Positions 26,583 to 34,761 of a DNA stretch of 46,771 bases are shown in pieces. The stretch is from CAYSDH01 sp964429805 (lineage in GTDB: Bacteria; Bacteroidota; Bacteroidia; Flavobacteriales_D; JABDKJ01). How positions within the stretch are numbered: the stretch's first letter is position 1; every line of letters begins with the position of its first letter. The translations under genes were made by a program, and so were the position numbers. The stretch lies in NCBI GenBank assembly GCA_964429805.1, contig CAYSDH010000021.1, positions 1-46,771 of the forward strand, read 5' to 3'. The notes under the pieces were generated by a model that did no database searches, was not told the DNA's origin, and worked only from the letters and a program-made list of their open reading frames with translations.

Positions 26583-28010
26583 TTATAGTTTGATTGGTTT
26601 TCCTTTATAAAAATCGAGAATGGTCTTGCGAAAGAGGTACTCATACTTGGCCCTAATCATGCTCGACTCTGTATTGGTAAGCCTGTTTTTGGCGTCATTA
26701 AAATCCACAGCATTAATCATTGATTGCTCAAATCGTTTTTCTGCATTTGTAAAGTTCTGCTGCATAGATGTCAAAGCCTTTTCGGCAGATTGATATTGCC
26801 TCAATGCGGCAACAGTGTTGGTGTGAGCGAGCTGCACGTCTTGATACACTTGGTTTTTCATGCTCTCATAATTGAGATTCGCAATGTCGCGCTGCACTTT
26901 CGCGCGCTGCACATTACTGCTAATCTGCAGACCATTAAAAATCGGGATATTGAGATTGAGGCTCAGTGATTGGTTAAAATTATCATCGAGCTGAGTGCCA
27001 AAATCTTTGGTGTCAAAACCAGGGAAATCAATGTCTGGCGCAATCACATTAAGGTCTGAACCTTCAACTACACCTATCACGTCAAAGCTCAAAATAGGGT
27101 CTCCAACTGGCACTACATTATTTCCAGAATACCCTGTACCCAGCGATCCATTCATTGAGATGCTTGGCATGCGTCCGCCTTTTGCTACTTGCAGATTGAT
27201 GTCACTGCTTGACATTCTCGACTCAGCGGCCTTTACTTGTGGCAGGAGTGTAAGTGCTGAAGAGTAGTGAGTCTCTATCGATTCGAGTGTGCTGGCACCA
27301 TCGAGTTCTCCGAGTTCTGGAACTACGACATTAAATGTCTGTACATCAGTAAAACTGAGCTGGAGGAGAGTCATCAAGTTTACCTTGGCAATGTCCAAGT
27401 TGTTTTGATTGGTGGTCAATTGTAGCTCGTCTGCCGCCAATTGAGACTGAATGTCATAGAGGCTGCCTATGGCCATTTGCCCTACGTCAACCATTTTCTG
27501 CATCCGGTCTACTTGCAGTTGAGAGACGCTCACTTGAGACTCGGCTACACGTATCAGTTCTGCGTTAAAAAGTATGTTGAGATAGCTCTGAGCAATGCTA
27601 AGCGCAATGTTGTTTTTCAGTTCAGAGACATCAAGTTTACCCGCTTCATAATCTACTTCTGCTTGCTTGATGGTGTTACTTATTTGAAAACCATTAAACA
27701 GTGTGACTTGGCTGCTGAGAAAAAAGTTGTTGTTACGCACTCGATCACTGGCAAACTGGTTGGTAAAGGGGTCAATGGTTTGTCCCCAGTTATAACCATG
27801 AGTGGCACCAGCGTTGAGCGATGGTAGCCGCGAGTACTTGGATTGCTCAAAGTTGATGCGGTCCACCTCATTGTTAAGACTGCTTTGTTTCACCTGTATG
27901 TTGTTCTGCATGGCATGCGCTACGCACTTCTCAAGTGACCATAGTTCCTGGCCCTGCATGGCAGTGCTGGCTAATATGCTCAAGGCTATGAGTGAAAGAA
28001 ATCTGATCAT
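26583..28010 (-). CDS. TolC-family outer-membrane efflux protein
   Basis: 475 residues. A signal peptide (MIRFLSLIALSILASTAMQG) is followed by LWSLEKCVAHAMQNN, the usual start of the first OEP repeat. Two OEP halves are visible, with strands such as FFLSSQVTLFNGFQIS in the first and SLSLNLNIPIFNGLQISSNV in the second, each followed by long helices (INFEQSKYSRLPSLN; AKVQRDIANLNYESMKNQV). This is the trimeric channel-tunnel that joins a periplasmic adaptor to the outside. It is the first gene of the TolC > adaptor > tsaB group, about 100 bases from cysS. The exported substrate is unknown. Confidence 0.93.
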   Translation of the reverse strand: MIRFLSLIALSILASTAMQGQELWSLEKCVAHAMQNNIQVKQSSLNNEVDRINFEQSKYSRLPSLNAGATHGYNWGQTIDPFTNQFASDRVRNNNFFLSSQVTLFNGFQISNTIKQAEVDYEAGKLDVSELKNNIALSIAQSYLNILFNAELIRVAESQVSVSQLQVDRMQKMVDVGQMAIGSLYDIQSQLAADELQLTTNQNNLDIAKVNLMTLLQLSFTDVQTFNVVVPELGELDGASTLESIETHYSSALTLLPQVKAAESRMSSSDINLQVAKGGRMPSISMNGSLGTGYSGNNVVPVGDPILSFDVIGVVEGSDLNVIAPDIDFPGFDTKDFGTQLDDNFNQSLSLNLNIPIFNGLQISSNVQRAKVQRDIANLNYESMKNQVYQDVQLAHTNTVAALRQYQSAEKALTSMQQNFTNAEKRFEQSMINAVDFNDAKNRLTNTESSMIRAKYEYLFRKTILDFYKGKPIKL

Positions 28011-28114
28011 ATTAAAACAAGAATTTTATCAAAGTAAATGTAGCAAGTAGCACCAACAAGTTATGCTAAAAGGTACGAGCGGAGACGCATTCGTGATAAA
28101 CGGTCTTTTTGGAC

Positions 28115-29581
28115 TTAACTTTTTTCCCAAGAAGTGCCTTCAGGGCCATCTTTGAGAGAGATGTCAATGGCTGCTAGCTTATCTCTAATGGCATCTGAAA
28201 GCGCAAAGTCTTTGTTTTCTCTGGCTTCTTTTCTAAGCTCAATCACCACATTCATGATTGAATCAGAGATGTCATCACCACCTGATTTTTCTTCAAGCTC
28301 AAACCCGAGCACCTTCAGCACATAGTCATTCATCAACGTGACTAGTATGTCATGATTTGCCTTGTCAATGCTCATGCTGCCCGCTTTTACCGAGTTGATG
28401 GCTTTGACTGCATCAAAAAGTGTAGCAATGAGCACAGGAGTATTGAAATCATCATTCATGGCGGCCACACAGCGACTTTTGATCTCTGTAGCGTTTACAT
28501 CAGAAGAGTCTGCGATGGTCAAACCGTCCATTTCAGTCATGGCTGCACACATGCGTGCATATCCTTTTTCAGCTGCTCGCAGTGCATCATTAGAAAAGTC
28601 CAATGTGCTTGAGTAATGACCCATTAGCATGAAAAACCTAACCGTCATGGGACTATAGCCCTGGTCAAGTAGTTTATGGTCTCCAGAGATCAGTTCTTCT
28701 GGCGTAAATCCGTTGCCCTCAGATTTGGACATCTTTCGTCCGTTGACGGTGAGCATGTTGGTGTGTAGCCAGTAGTTTACCGGCTTTGCGCCAGTGGTTC
28801 CTTTGTTTTGAGCAATCTCGCATTCGTGATGAGGAAATTTCAAATCCATTCCTCCTCCGTGTATGTCAAATGTCTCACCCAGGTATTTTGTGCTCATCAC
28901 AGAACACTCAAGGTGCCATCCCGGGAAACCTTCACCCCATGGCGAATTCCACCTCATGATGTGATGTGCATCTGCTTTTTTCCATAACGCGAAGTCTACA
29001 GGATTCTTTTTGTCTGCGGTGCCATCGAGCTCGCGACTATTACTCATCAAGTCGTCAAGTTTTCTACCAGACAGCTCTCCATAGTTTTCGTTTTCTGAGT
29101 ACTTCAACACGTCAAAGTAGACTGAGCCGTTTACTTCGTATGCAAGACCTTTGGCCACAAGCGCCTCAGTCATTTCCATTTGTTCTATGATGTGTCCGGT
29201 AGCCGTTGGCTCTATGCTTGGGGGCAGAATGTTAAACATGGCCATGACTTCTTTAAAGCCATTGGTGTATTGTTGAACCACCTCCATCGGTTCTAGATTT
29301 TCTAGACGGGCTTTCTTGGCGATTTTGTCTTCACCCTCGTCAATATCATCAACTAGGTGTCCGACATCGGTAATGTTACGTACGTATCTGACCTTATAAT
29401 CTAGGTAGGTTAAGTAGCGGTATATGACATCAAAACCGAGAAAGGTTCTGACATTACCCAAGTGCACATCGCTGTAGACAGTGGGCCCACAGACGTACAT
29501 TCCTACGTGAGGCGGATTGAGGGCTTTAAATTCCTCTTTCTTTCCTGTTAAGGTGTTTTGTACGTGCAGCTTGTTTTCCAT
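28115..29581 (-). CDS. cysS: Cysteinyl-tRNA synthetase
   Basis: 488 residues, class I synthetase. The zinc ligands are Cys31 (YVCGPTVYSDVHLGN), Cys226 (WHLECSVMS), His251 and Glu255 (FPHHECEIAQ). The HIGH-type motif is HLGN at 40-43 and the KMSKS loop is at 283-287 (GRKMSKSEGN). A DALR-like helical domain follows (AAEKGYARMCAAM...DDFNTPVLIATLFD), and the C-terminus ends in a short tRNA-contact part with ENKDFALSDAIRDKLAAIDI, which is conserved in the family. All catalytic elements are present, so it should charge tRNA-Cys. It stands alone, with 104 bases to the TolC gene and about 50 bases to the upstream MORN-repeat gene. Confidence 0.97.
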   Translation of the reverse strand: MENKLHVQNTLTGKKEEFKALNPPHVGMYVCGPTVYSDVHLGNVRTFLGFDVIYRYLTYLDYKVRYVRNITDVGHLVDDIDEGEDKIAKKARLENLEPMEVVQQYTNGFKEVMAMFNILPPSIEPTATGHIIEQMEMTEALVAKGLAYEVNGSVYFDVLKYSENENYGELSGRKLDDLMSNSRELDGTADKKNPVDFALWKKADAHHIMRWNSPWGEGFPGWHLECSVMSTKYLGETFDIHGGGMDLKFPHHECEIAQNKGTTGAKPVNYWLHTNMLTVNGRKMSKSEGNGFTPEELISGDHKLLDQGYSPMTVRFFMLMGHYSSTLDFSNDALRAAEKGYARMCAAMTEMDGLTIADSSDVNATEIKSRCVAAMNDDFNTPVLIATLFDAVKAINSVKAGSMSIDKANHDILVTLMNDYVLKVLGFELEEKSGGDDISDSIMNVVIELRKEARENKDFALSDAIRDKLAAIDISLKDGPEGTSWEKS

Positions 29582-29631
29582 GCCGCAAAGAAAATCAATT
29601 TGAAACTAGACGGAAAGTCTATTGCAGATAA

Positions 29632-30519
29632 TCATCTGTCAGTCTCGTCAATAACTGCATGACCGATGAATTTGCCCTTCTTGTAGATTTCAATGGCATC
29701 TAAGATTCCGTCTTTGGTGTACTTGTACCACTTACCGTCATAGAGCTTGCCATTTTTGAAGTATCCCGTCTGACTAATCATACGGTTCTTATTATACAAG
29801 GTGTTGTTTCCTGTCGCCTTAAAGACTGATATATTAGGCTTGTCTTCCTTGACTACTTTGGTGACTTTAACAGGAACCGCGAGGGTTTCTTCAACCACTA
29901 CTGTCGGCTTTTTCTCTGCAAAGGTCTTTTGAGACCCTTCATTCATTTTACCATTGGTAAATGTCTTAATCTCTTTGATGTCACCATTCGCATAGTATCG
30001 TTTCATGTCGCCATTCTCTTGGCCATTTTCCACAGATACTTCTAGTTCGAGTGCTCCGTTTTCATGAAAATATTTTTGAACACCAGTTCGTTTTCCGCTG
30101 TCTGCGAATGTGAATTGTTGTGACACTTTACCATTAGGGTGGAATCTTTTGAAGTCTCCGGTATTACGACTCATCTTCCAGTTTCCTTCTTCTTCGAGTT
30201 GTCCAGAAGGGTAGTATGTCTTGTATCGGCCATTAGGGATGTTCTTGATGTATTCTATCTCGCTAAGAAGTTTTCCGTTTGGATAGTATTTCTTCCAAAG
30301 CCCTTCTTTCTTATTAGCTACATAGTTACCTTCTTCTATCAGCTGGTCTGCTCTATACCCTTTAGTTGGGCGAACTGCACCTGTTACCATCCAAAATCCG
30401 GTTTTCTTCCCATTGGCATCCATCAAGTTCATCTCCTCGCCTGATGGCGCAGACTGCGCAGCAGAAAGGTTAACACTTAATAAAAATGAGAAAATCAAAA
30501 TCCCTACTCTCCTAATCAT
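29632..30519 (-). CDS. Exported MORN_2 (YwqK-like) repeat protein
   Basis: 295 residues with a signal peptide (MIRRVGILIFSFLLSVNLSAAQS). About five short MORN_2-type repeats follow, each with an NG turn: KKYYPNGKLLSEIEY, KTYYPSGQLEEEGN, KRFHPNGKVSQQF, QKYFHENGALELEV, KRYYANGDIKEIKT. A further one near the end (GKWYKYTKDGILDAIEIYKK) follows a less regular linker rich in Val/Lys. Databases often name this family 'YwqK antitoxin', but an exported protein with no partner toxin gene beside it gives no support for that. MORN_2 proteins may be structural at the envelope. The actual function is unknown. Confidence 0.85.
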   Translation of the reverse strand: MIRRVGILIFSFLLSVNLSAAQSAPSGEEMNLMDANGKKTGFWMVTGAVRPTKGYRADQLIEEGNYVANKKEGLWKKYYPNGKLLSEIEYIKNIPNGRYKTYYPSGQLEEEGNWKMSRNTGDFKRFHPNGKVSQQFTFADSGKRTGVQKYFHENGALELEVSVENGQENGDMKRYYANGDIKEIKTFTNGKMNEGSQKTFAEKKPTVVVEETLAVPVKVTKVVKEDKPNISVFKATGNNTLYNKNRMISQTGYFKNGKLYDGKWYKYTKDGILDAIEIYKKGKFIGHAVIDETDR

Positions 30520-30581
30520 CCTTCACAAATTTTCCTCAGAAATGAGGTTCTGCTATGGTTTACGGAGCAAAAGGAGAGATG

Positions 30582-31541
30582 TTACGACAAGTCTTTAATT
30601 TTTAGCTCATCAAGCATATGACTCGTCAAACGAGCCAAATCAAAGGACGAATTCCAATCCCAGTCCTCTTGGGCCACAGAATCATCTATGCTCTCGGGCC
30701 ATGAAGCGGCCAGTTGATCTCTGAAATCGGGCTTATACTTGATGCGAAAGTCAGGAAGGTGTTTTTTTAATTCGCTTGCCAGCTGTTTTGGTGAGAAGCT
30801 GAGGCCAGAGAGGTTATATGACCTTCTAATGCTAAGTGTAGCAGGGTCAGCTTCCATTAACTGTATGGTTGCTTTGACGGCATCTTCCATGTGCATCATG
30901 GGTAGCGCTCTGTCTTGGCTTAAGAAACAACTGTATGTGCCAGTGCTTAGCGCCTCATGAAAAATGTGTACTGCATAATCAGTAGTGCCGCCACCAGGGG
31001 CACTCTTTGACCCTATAAGGCCGGGGTATCGAATACTTCTTACATCTACACCATACTTACTATGGTAGTAGTCGCACCAGTGCTCGCCAGCTAGTTTGCT
31101 GATTCCATAGACCGTGGTTGGCTCCATGACACATGATTGGGGAGTATTAAACTTTGGTGATGTTGGACCAAAAACAGCAATAGAACTTGGCCAAAATATG
31201 CGCTTTATCAGACCATCTTTTGCCAAGTCTAACACATGAAACAGTGACTGCATGTTGAGTTCCCATGCTTTGTCAGGGTGCTGTTCGCCAGTAGCAGATA
31301 GCATGGCTGCCATCAGGTAGACAGTGCTGACCTTATATTCCAGAACAGTTTTTTTGACTGCTTCTTGGTCTAGAGCATTTAGTATGACAAATGGTCCTTC
31401 GAGTCCATTTGAGTTAATCTCTCTAATGTCAGAAGCCACCACTTGGTCAGCGCCATGCATCTTGCGCAGTTCGCTGACAAGCTCGGTGCCGACCTGACCG
31501 CCTGCGCCAATGACCAAAATTCTTTCTGAAGCATTCACCAT
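30582..31541 (-). CDS. L-threonine 3-dehydrogenase, short-chain (UDP-galactose-epimerase-like) type
   Basis: 319 residues, extended SDR fold. The NAD site is ILVIGAGGQVGTEL (glycines 12, 14-15, 18). The catalytic pair is Tyr145/Lys149 in TTVYGISKLAGEHWCDYY, preceded by FWPSSIAVFGP (Ser120). The segment VRSIRYPGLIGSKSAPGGGT and the following TDYAVHIFHEAL, plus the C-terminal substrate part (FRDQLAASWPESIDDSVAQEDW, WDWNSSFDL), are typical of the epimerase-like threonine dehydrogenases, which oxidise L-Thr to 2-amino-3-oxobutyrate. No kbl (glycine C-acetyltransferase) gene is adjacent. The box TACATTTG (minus strand, 31549-31556) ends 7 bases before the ATG and may give a nearly leaderless message. 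Confidence 0.87.
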   Translation of the reverse strand: MVNASERILVIGAGGQVGTELVSELRKMHGADQVVASDIREINSNGLEGPFVILNALDQEAVKKTVLEYKVSTVYLMAAMLSATGEQHPDKAWELNMQSLFHVLDLAKDGLIKRIFWPSSIAVFGPTSPKFNTPQSCVMEPTTVYGISKLAGEHWCDYYHSKYGVDVRSIRYPGLIGSKSAPGGGTTDYAVHIFHEALSTGTYSCFLSQDRALPMMHMEDAVKATIQLMEADPATLSIRRSYNLSGLSFSPKQLASELKKHLPDFRIKYKPDFRDQLAASWPESIDDSVAQEDWDWNSSFDLARLTSHMLDELKIKDLS

Positions 31542-31692
31542 CTGCGAACAAATGTATCAAAACGACCATCGAACGTCCAGCAGAATTATGAACAGAAAAA
31601 GTGCACTATTTACAGGCTAATTCACCATGCAGAAGTGAATAACTGCGGCATATTCATGAAATGTGAGGCATGCACTTTGCGTTATTTGACTT

Positions 31693-32178
31693 ATGGGAAA
31701 CAAGAAAGTCTTTTCAATACTGTTTTTTGCAGTATTGCTCTTCTGCTCAGAGCTTCATGCGCAGCAATATAAAACAGCTATCGGTGTGCGTACTGGTTTT
31801 GGAACGGGGCTGACTGTCAGACATGCTCTTAATTCTGCCGTGACACTAGAAGGAATAGCCCTTTTTCAGCATCGAGGATTTGAGTTTACTGGACTTTACG
31901 AGTTGCAAAATCCGAATGCCTTTGACGTGCCAAGACTAAATTGGTACTACGGATTTGGCGGGCACATTGGCTTTTTTGATGATCGTCACCCGCGCAAAGA
32001 CGAATATGATGGAGGTCAGTTTATGACATTGGGTATTGACGGTATACTAGGCATAGAGTATAATTTCTCAGAGGTGCCTATTAATCTTTCGGCAGATTGG
32101 AAGCCAAACATTGACCTTATTGGCGGAACGGGCTTTGGAGGAGACTCGGGCGCTATAAGCGTGCGCTACTATTTCTAA
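31693..32178 (+). CDS. Small secreted beta-barrel-like protein
   Basis: 161 residues with a signal peptide (MGNKKVFSILFFAVLLFCSELHAQ). The mature part alternates hydrophobic and polar residues with many Gly and aromatic residues (YKTAIGVRTGFGTGLTVRHA, LNWYYGFGGHIGFFD) and ends in GAISVRYYF, a C-terminal aromatic like those recognised by the BAM complex. It is therefore probably a small 8-stranded outer-membrane barrel. It is the only plus-strand gene in this part. Its stop (TAA at 32176-32178) overlaps the stop of the opposing uridine kinase. No specific family is named with confidence. Confidence 0.75.
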   Translation: MGNKKVFSILFFAVLLFCSELHAQQYKTAIGVRTGFGTGLTVRHALNSAVTLEGIALFQHRGFEFTGLYELQNPNAFDVPRLNWYYGFGGHIGFFDDRHPRKDEYDGGQFMTLGIDGILGIEYNFSEVPINLSADWKPNIDLIGGTGFGGDSGAISVRYYF

Positions 32179-32777
32179 GTCAGCTCCTGCGTAAATAGCG
32201 CTGTAACAGACTCTAGACCATTATCGATTGAAATGTTTGCATCTATGGTGGTGTCGACTTGGGTGCTGTAGGGTAGAAGATACTTGAGGTAACCCGCTTC
32301 GACTTGATGGTCCCATTTGTAGCGTATAGATTCTTCTGAATAGCCGCGCTCAGACATGTCTCTTTTCAGTCTGCGTTTAAAACGGACATCCTCTTCTGCA
32401 TCAATAAAGATGAGGTGGTCAAAAAGAGACTTTATCTGCTGGTGATGGAACACAAAAAGCCCTTCAACAATTAATATCTGTGAAGGCACTGTCACGATTT
32501 CAGACGGATCTGCATCTGCATTATTAAATGTATACTCTGTTTTTGTGATGCTTCGCCCGTTTTTTAGTTCGAGCACATCATTATACAGCGCATCTAAATC
32601 CAATGCCTCAGGCACATCAAAATTTATCTTGTGATTATCTGCTGTGCGGTCAACCGGAAGGTAGTAGTCGTCTTGAGAAAGAATAGACAGCTGAGGACTT
32701 GGAAATCTCTTTTGAAGTTCTTGAAGCAGCGTTGTTTTACCGCATCCACTTCCTCCTGATACACCGACTATTAGCAT
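32175..32777 (-). CDS. udk: Uridine kinase
   Basis: 200 residues. The P-loop GGSGCGKTT (residues 8-16) is followed by LSQDDYYLP with the acidic uridine-site residues (Asp36, Asp37), NFDVPEALDLDAL, TVPSQILIVEGLFVFH, and RFKRRLKRDMSERGYS, the arginine-rich lid. These are characteristic of the uridine/cytidine kinase family that makes UMP and CMP in salvage. Bacteroidota often keep a short form such as this. The stop overlaps the stop of the opposing barrel gene. purQ lies upstream in the same direction after 5 bases, so the two are probably co-transcribed. Confidence 0.9.
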   Translation of the reverse strand: MLIVGVSGGSGCGKTTLLQELQKRFPSPQLSILSQDDYYLPVDRTADNHKINFDVPEALDLDALYNDVLELKNGRSITKTEYTFNNADADPSEIVTVPSQILIVEGLFVFHHQQIKSLFDHLIFIDAEEDVRFKRRLKRDMSERGYSEESIRYKWDHQVEAGYLKYLLPYSTQVDTTIDANISIDNGLESVTALFTQELT

Positions 32778-32782
32778 AGCTT

Positions 32783-33475
32783 TTAGGCCGTCTGGAGTGC
32801 CAATAAAGATTCAAGAATTTTCAGCCCGTCAGTATTGCCCACTATATCTTCAGCAGCGCGCTCTGGGTGTGGCATCATGCCAAATACATTCTTTCCAGCA
32901 TTTGTCACTCCTGCAATATTCTCTATAGATCCATTTGGGTTAGACTCATCTGAGATTACTCCTTGCGCATCTGCGTATTTGAAAATGACTTGGTCATTGT
33001 CGTTCAAACTCTTGATGGCATCTGGGTGGTCAAAGTAGTTTCCTTCGCCATGCGCGATTGGTATTTTGAGTGCCGTGTCTTTATCTAGATCTTGGCATAT
33101 CAAGCTACTAGACGACTGAGGCACGAGATACGTGTTCTTACAGATAAATCTCTGATTTGTGTTATGCTGCAGTGTGCCCGGCAAAAGGTTTGCTTCACAC
33201 AGTATCTGAAATCCGTTGCACACACCGAGGGCATATCCACCTTTGTTGCAGTGATCCACCACAGAGTCCATAATTGGACTAAACCGTGCGATGGCACCTG
33301 ATCGCAAATAATCACCGTAAGAAAAACCTCCCGGCAAGACGATAAAGTCACAACCCTTTAGGTCTGTTTCTTTATGCCAAAGGCGTTCCACTTTTTGATT
33401 CATGACTGTGCCTAAAACATGTATCATGTCTTGGTCACAATTTGACCCTGGGAAAACGACTACTCCAAATTTCAT
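32783..33475 (-). CDS. purQ: Phosphoribosylformylglycinamidine synthase, glutaminase subunit
   Basis: 230 residues. PurQ releases ammonia from glutamine for the FGAM synthase step of purine synthesis. Motifs: FPGSNCDQDM (8-17), LPGGFSYGDYLRSGA, the nucleophile Cys86 in GVCNGFQIL, and the His203/Glu205 pair in MMPHPERA. All catalytic triad residues are present. The small-subunit form implies separate PurL and PurS proteins elsewhere. It is followed by udk. A TAnnTTTG-like box (TATTTTTG, minus strand, 33494-33501) lies 18 bases before the ATG, but no good -33 element is seen. Confidence 0.96.
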   Translation of the reverse strand: MKFGVVVFPGSNCDQDMIHVLGTVMNQKVERLWHKETDLKGCDFIVLPGGFSYGDYLRSGAIARFSPIMDSVVDHCNKGGYALGVCNGFQILCEANLLPGTLQHNTNQRFICKNTYLVPQSSSSLICQDLDKDTALKIPIAHGEGNYFDHPDAIKSLNDNDQVIFKYADAQGVISDESNPNGSIENIAGVTNAGKNVFGMMPHPERAAEDIVGNTDGLKILESLLALQTA

Positions 33476-33537
33476 GAGATCCTAAATAAGTGTCAAAAAT
33501 ATTCCTTCCAATGATTCTGAGTGCTAGAGAAGCAAAA

Positions 33538-34527
33538 TTAGTTTTGAACCACCCATATAATTGACATCAGCATAGCGGCAACTATCCATAATGAAGTGAT
33601 GATGTCAGGAATCAGGGTTTTGTGTTGCATCGGAAATAGGTTAATTAAAAACAAACACATCGGAATAGAAAGCGTGCACAAAGCCATAACAGAACTTCCT
33701 GAAAACCAATTAAATACGGCTATAAATGCACACAAAACGAGTAGCGAAGAGCTGATCCAGGTCAGTTTTCTTTTCAATATGCTCTGTGTAGCGAGTCCGG
33801 CAAAGGTGTTTCTAAATGACCATAAAAAAAGTAGAGCGCTAAGGCTGAGAAACAGTCCTTGCAGCCAGCTTATAGTCGAAAGTGATTCTTGAATAACATG
33901 CCCATCTGCGAGAATTCCCAACTGCTGCGAATCGGTCAAATAGTGAAAAGAATAAATCAGGTAATAAGGCAAAGCCATGCCGAGCAGCGACCATAAAAAT
34001 TCTCTCCATGTGAGAGACTTTGTGCTACCCATGGCGATCCATACTACGATGATTGTCATGAAGTAAAAGCTGTTAAAGCAACTGGCTAGGGCAATAAAAA
34101 GCCCACTGTCAAAGGCCACGGAAAAGAGACTCTGTTGCTGCCCGATTGACATCAGCCTTCTAAATGCGAGGGTCAAAAAGAAGTTGGCTGCCAAAATCGG
34201 GATGGGGTTTTGGCTGAATAAGAAAAAGGCGTTTAGTCCAATGCACCAGAATATGGGTTCGAGTGACATACTCGCTCTGATGTCTGACTTATTTATAGCT
34301 GACTGAATGACTATGCCACTTAAAAAAATCAAAATGATACTTGTCAGATTTGCCAGAATTGGCCAGTTAGTATAGGCCTGCTCAATGAGTTGCCAGCTAA
34401 ACTCTATTGTTCCTGGGTCAGCAACTGCGGTTGATTTCCAGAAACTAGGTAACCAAAGGCCTAAGGCAAATAGTCCGACTATCAAAAAAGAAATTACACT
34501 ATTCGTTCGTAGTAAAGACCGTATCAT
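33538..34527 (-). CDS. DUF6427-like multi-pass membrane protein
   Basis: 329 residues from ATG 34527; a TTG six codons upstream is less likely since MIRSLLRTNSVISFLIVGLF resembles the family start. About nine or ten hydrophobic segments cover nearly the whole length (for example SFLIVGLFALGLWLPSFW, LANLTSIILIFLSGIVI, GLFLSLSALLFLWSF, NLFPMQHKTLIPD). No transporter motif or catalytic residue is seen. In flavobacteria a membrane protein of this size and shape (DUF6427) is regularly found beside a DUF6341 gene and purD, and here the opposing neighbours are a DUF6341-like gene and purD, which supports the call. The function is unknown. Confidence 0.72.
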   Translation of the reverse strand: MIRSLLRTNSVISFLIVGLFALGLWLPSFWKSTAVADPGTIEFSWQLIEQAYTNWPILANLTSIILIFLSGIVIQSAINKSDIRASMSLEPIFWCIGLNAFFLFSQNPIPILAANFFLTLAFRRLMSIGQQQSLFSVAFDSGLFIALASCFNSFYFMTIIVVWIAMGSTKSLTWREFLWSLLGMALPYYLIYSFHYLTDSQQLGILADGHVIQESLSTISWLQGLFLSLSALLFLWSFRNTFAGLATQSILKRKLTWISSSLLVLCAFIAVFNWFSGSSVMALCTLSIPMCLFLINLFPMQHKTLIPDIITSLWIVAAMLMSIIWVVQN

Positions 34528-34579
34528 CTCTGTCCCAGAAATCAATTAATGCGTAATATTGCCAAAAATAAGTCGGAAG

Positions 34580-34759
34580 ATGAACGATTTGGTGTATAGT
34601 ATTGGTGAATTTGTGGCATGGACCTTTGGTCTTCTTGAAACGCTCGGAAATCTCCCTAATATCCTTTTCACGGTCTTGATTATGGCTGGATTGGCAGGTT
34701 GGATGATCAGACAACAACGCTACCTGCGTGAAGATAGAGCCGCTGACCGTCTTATATAA
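34580..34759 (+). CDS. DUF6341-like small membrane protein
   Basis: 59 residues from ATG 34580. The frame opens with a TTG at 34559, but MNDLVYSIGEFVAWTFG is the likelier start and resembles the flavobacterial pattern (F/V)xYxIExxF. There is one central hydrophobic stretch (LPNILFTVLIMAGLAGWM) and a basic/acidic tail (RQQRYLREDRAADRLI). The N-terminal half is amphipathic (IGEFVAWTFGLLETLGN). It is divergent from the DUF6427-like gene (52 bases between ATGs) and converges on purD, with only two bases between stops. No function is known. Confidence 0.65.
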   Translation: MNDLVYSIGEFVAWTFGLLETLGNLPNILFTVLIMAGLAGWMIRQQRYLREDRAADRLI

Positions 34760-34761
34760 GT

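Noticed and set aside
29632..30519. Possible toxin-antitoxin system, from the common name of YwqK-like proteins
   Set aside because: The product has a signal peptide and MORN_2 repeats, and no toxin gene is adjacent.
34528..34545. TTG start adding six residues to the DUF6427-like protein
   Set aside because: The internal ATG at 34527 gives the better N-terminus and leaves more room for the divergent promoter.
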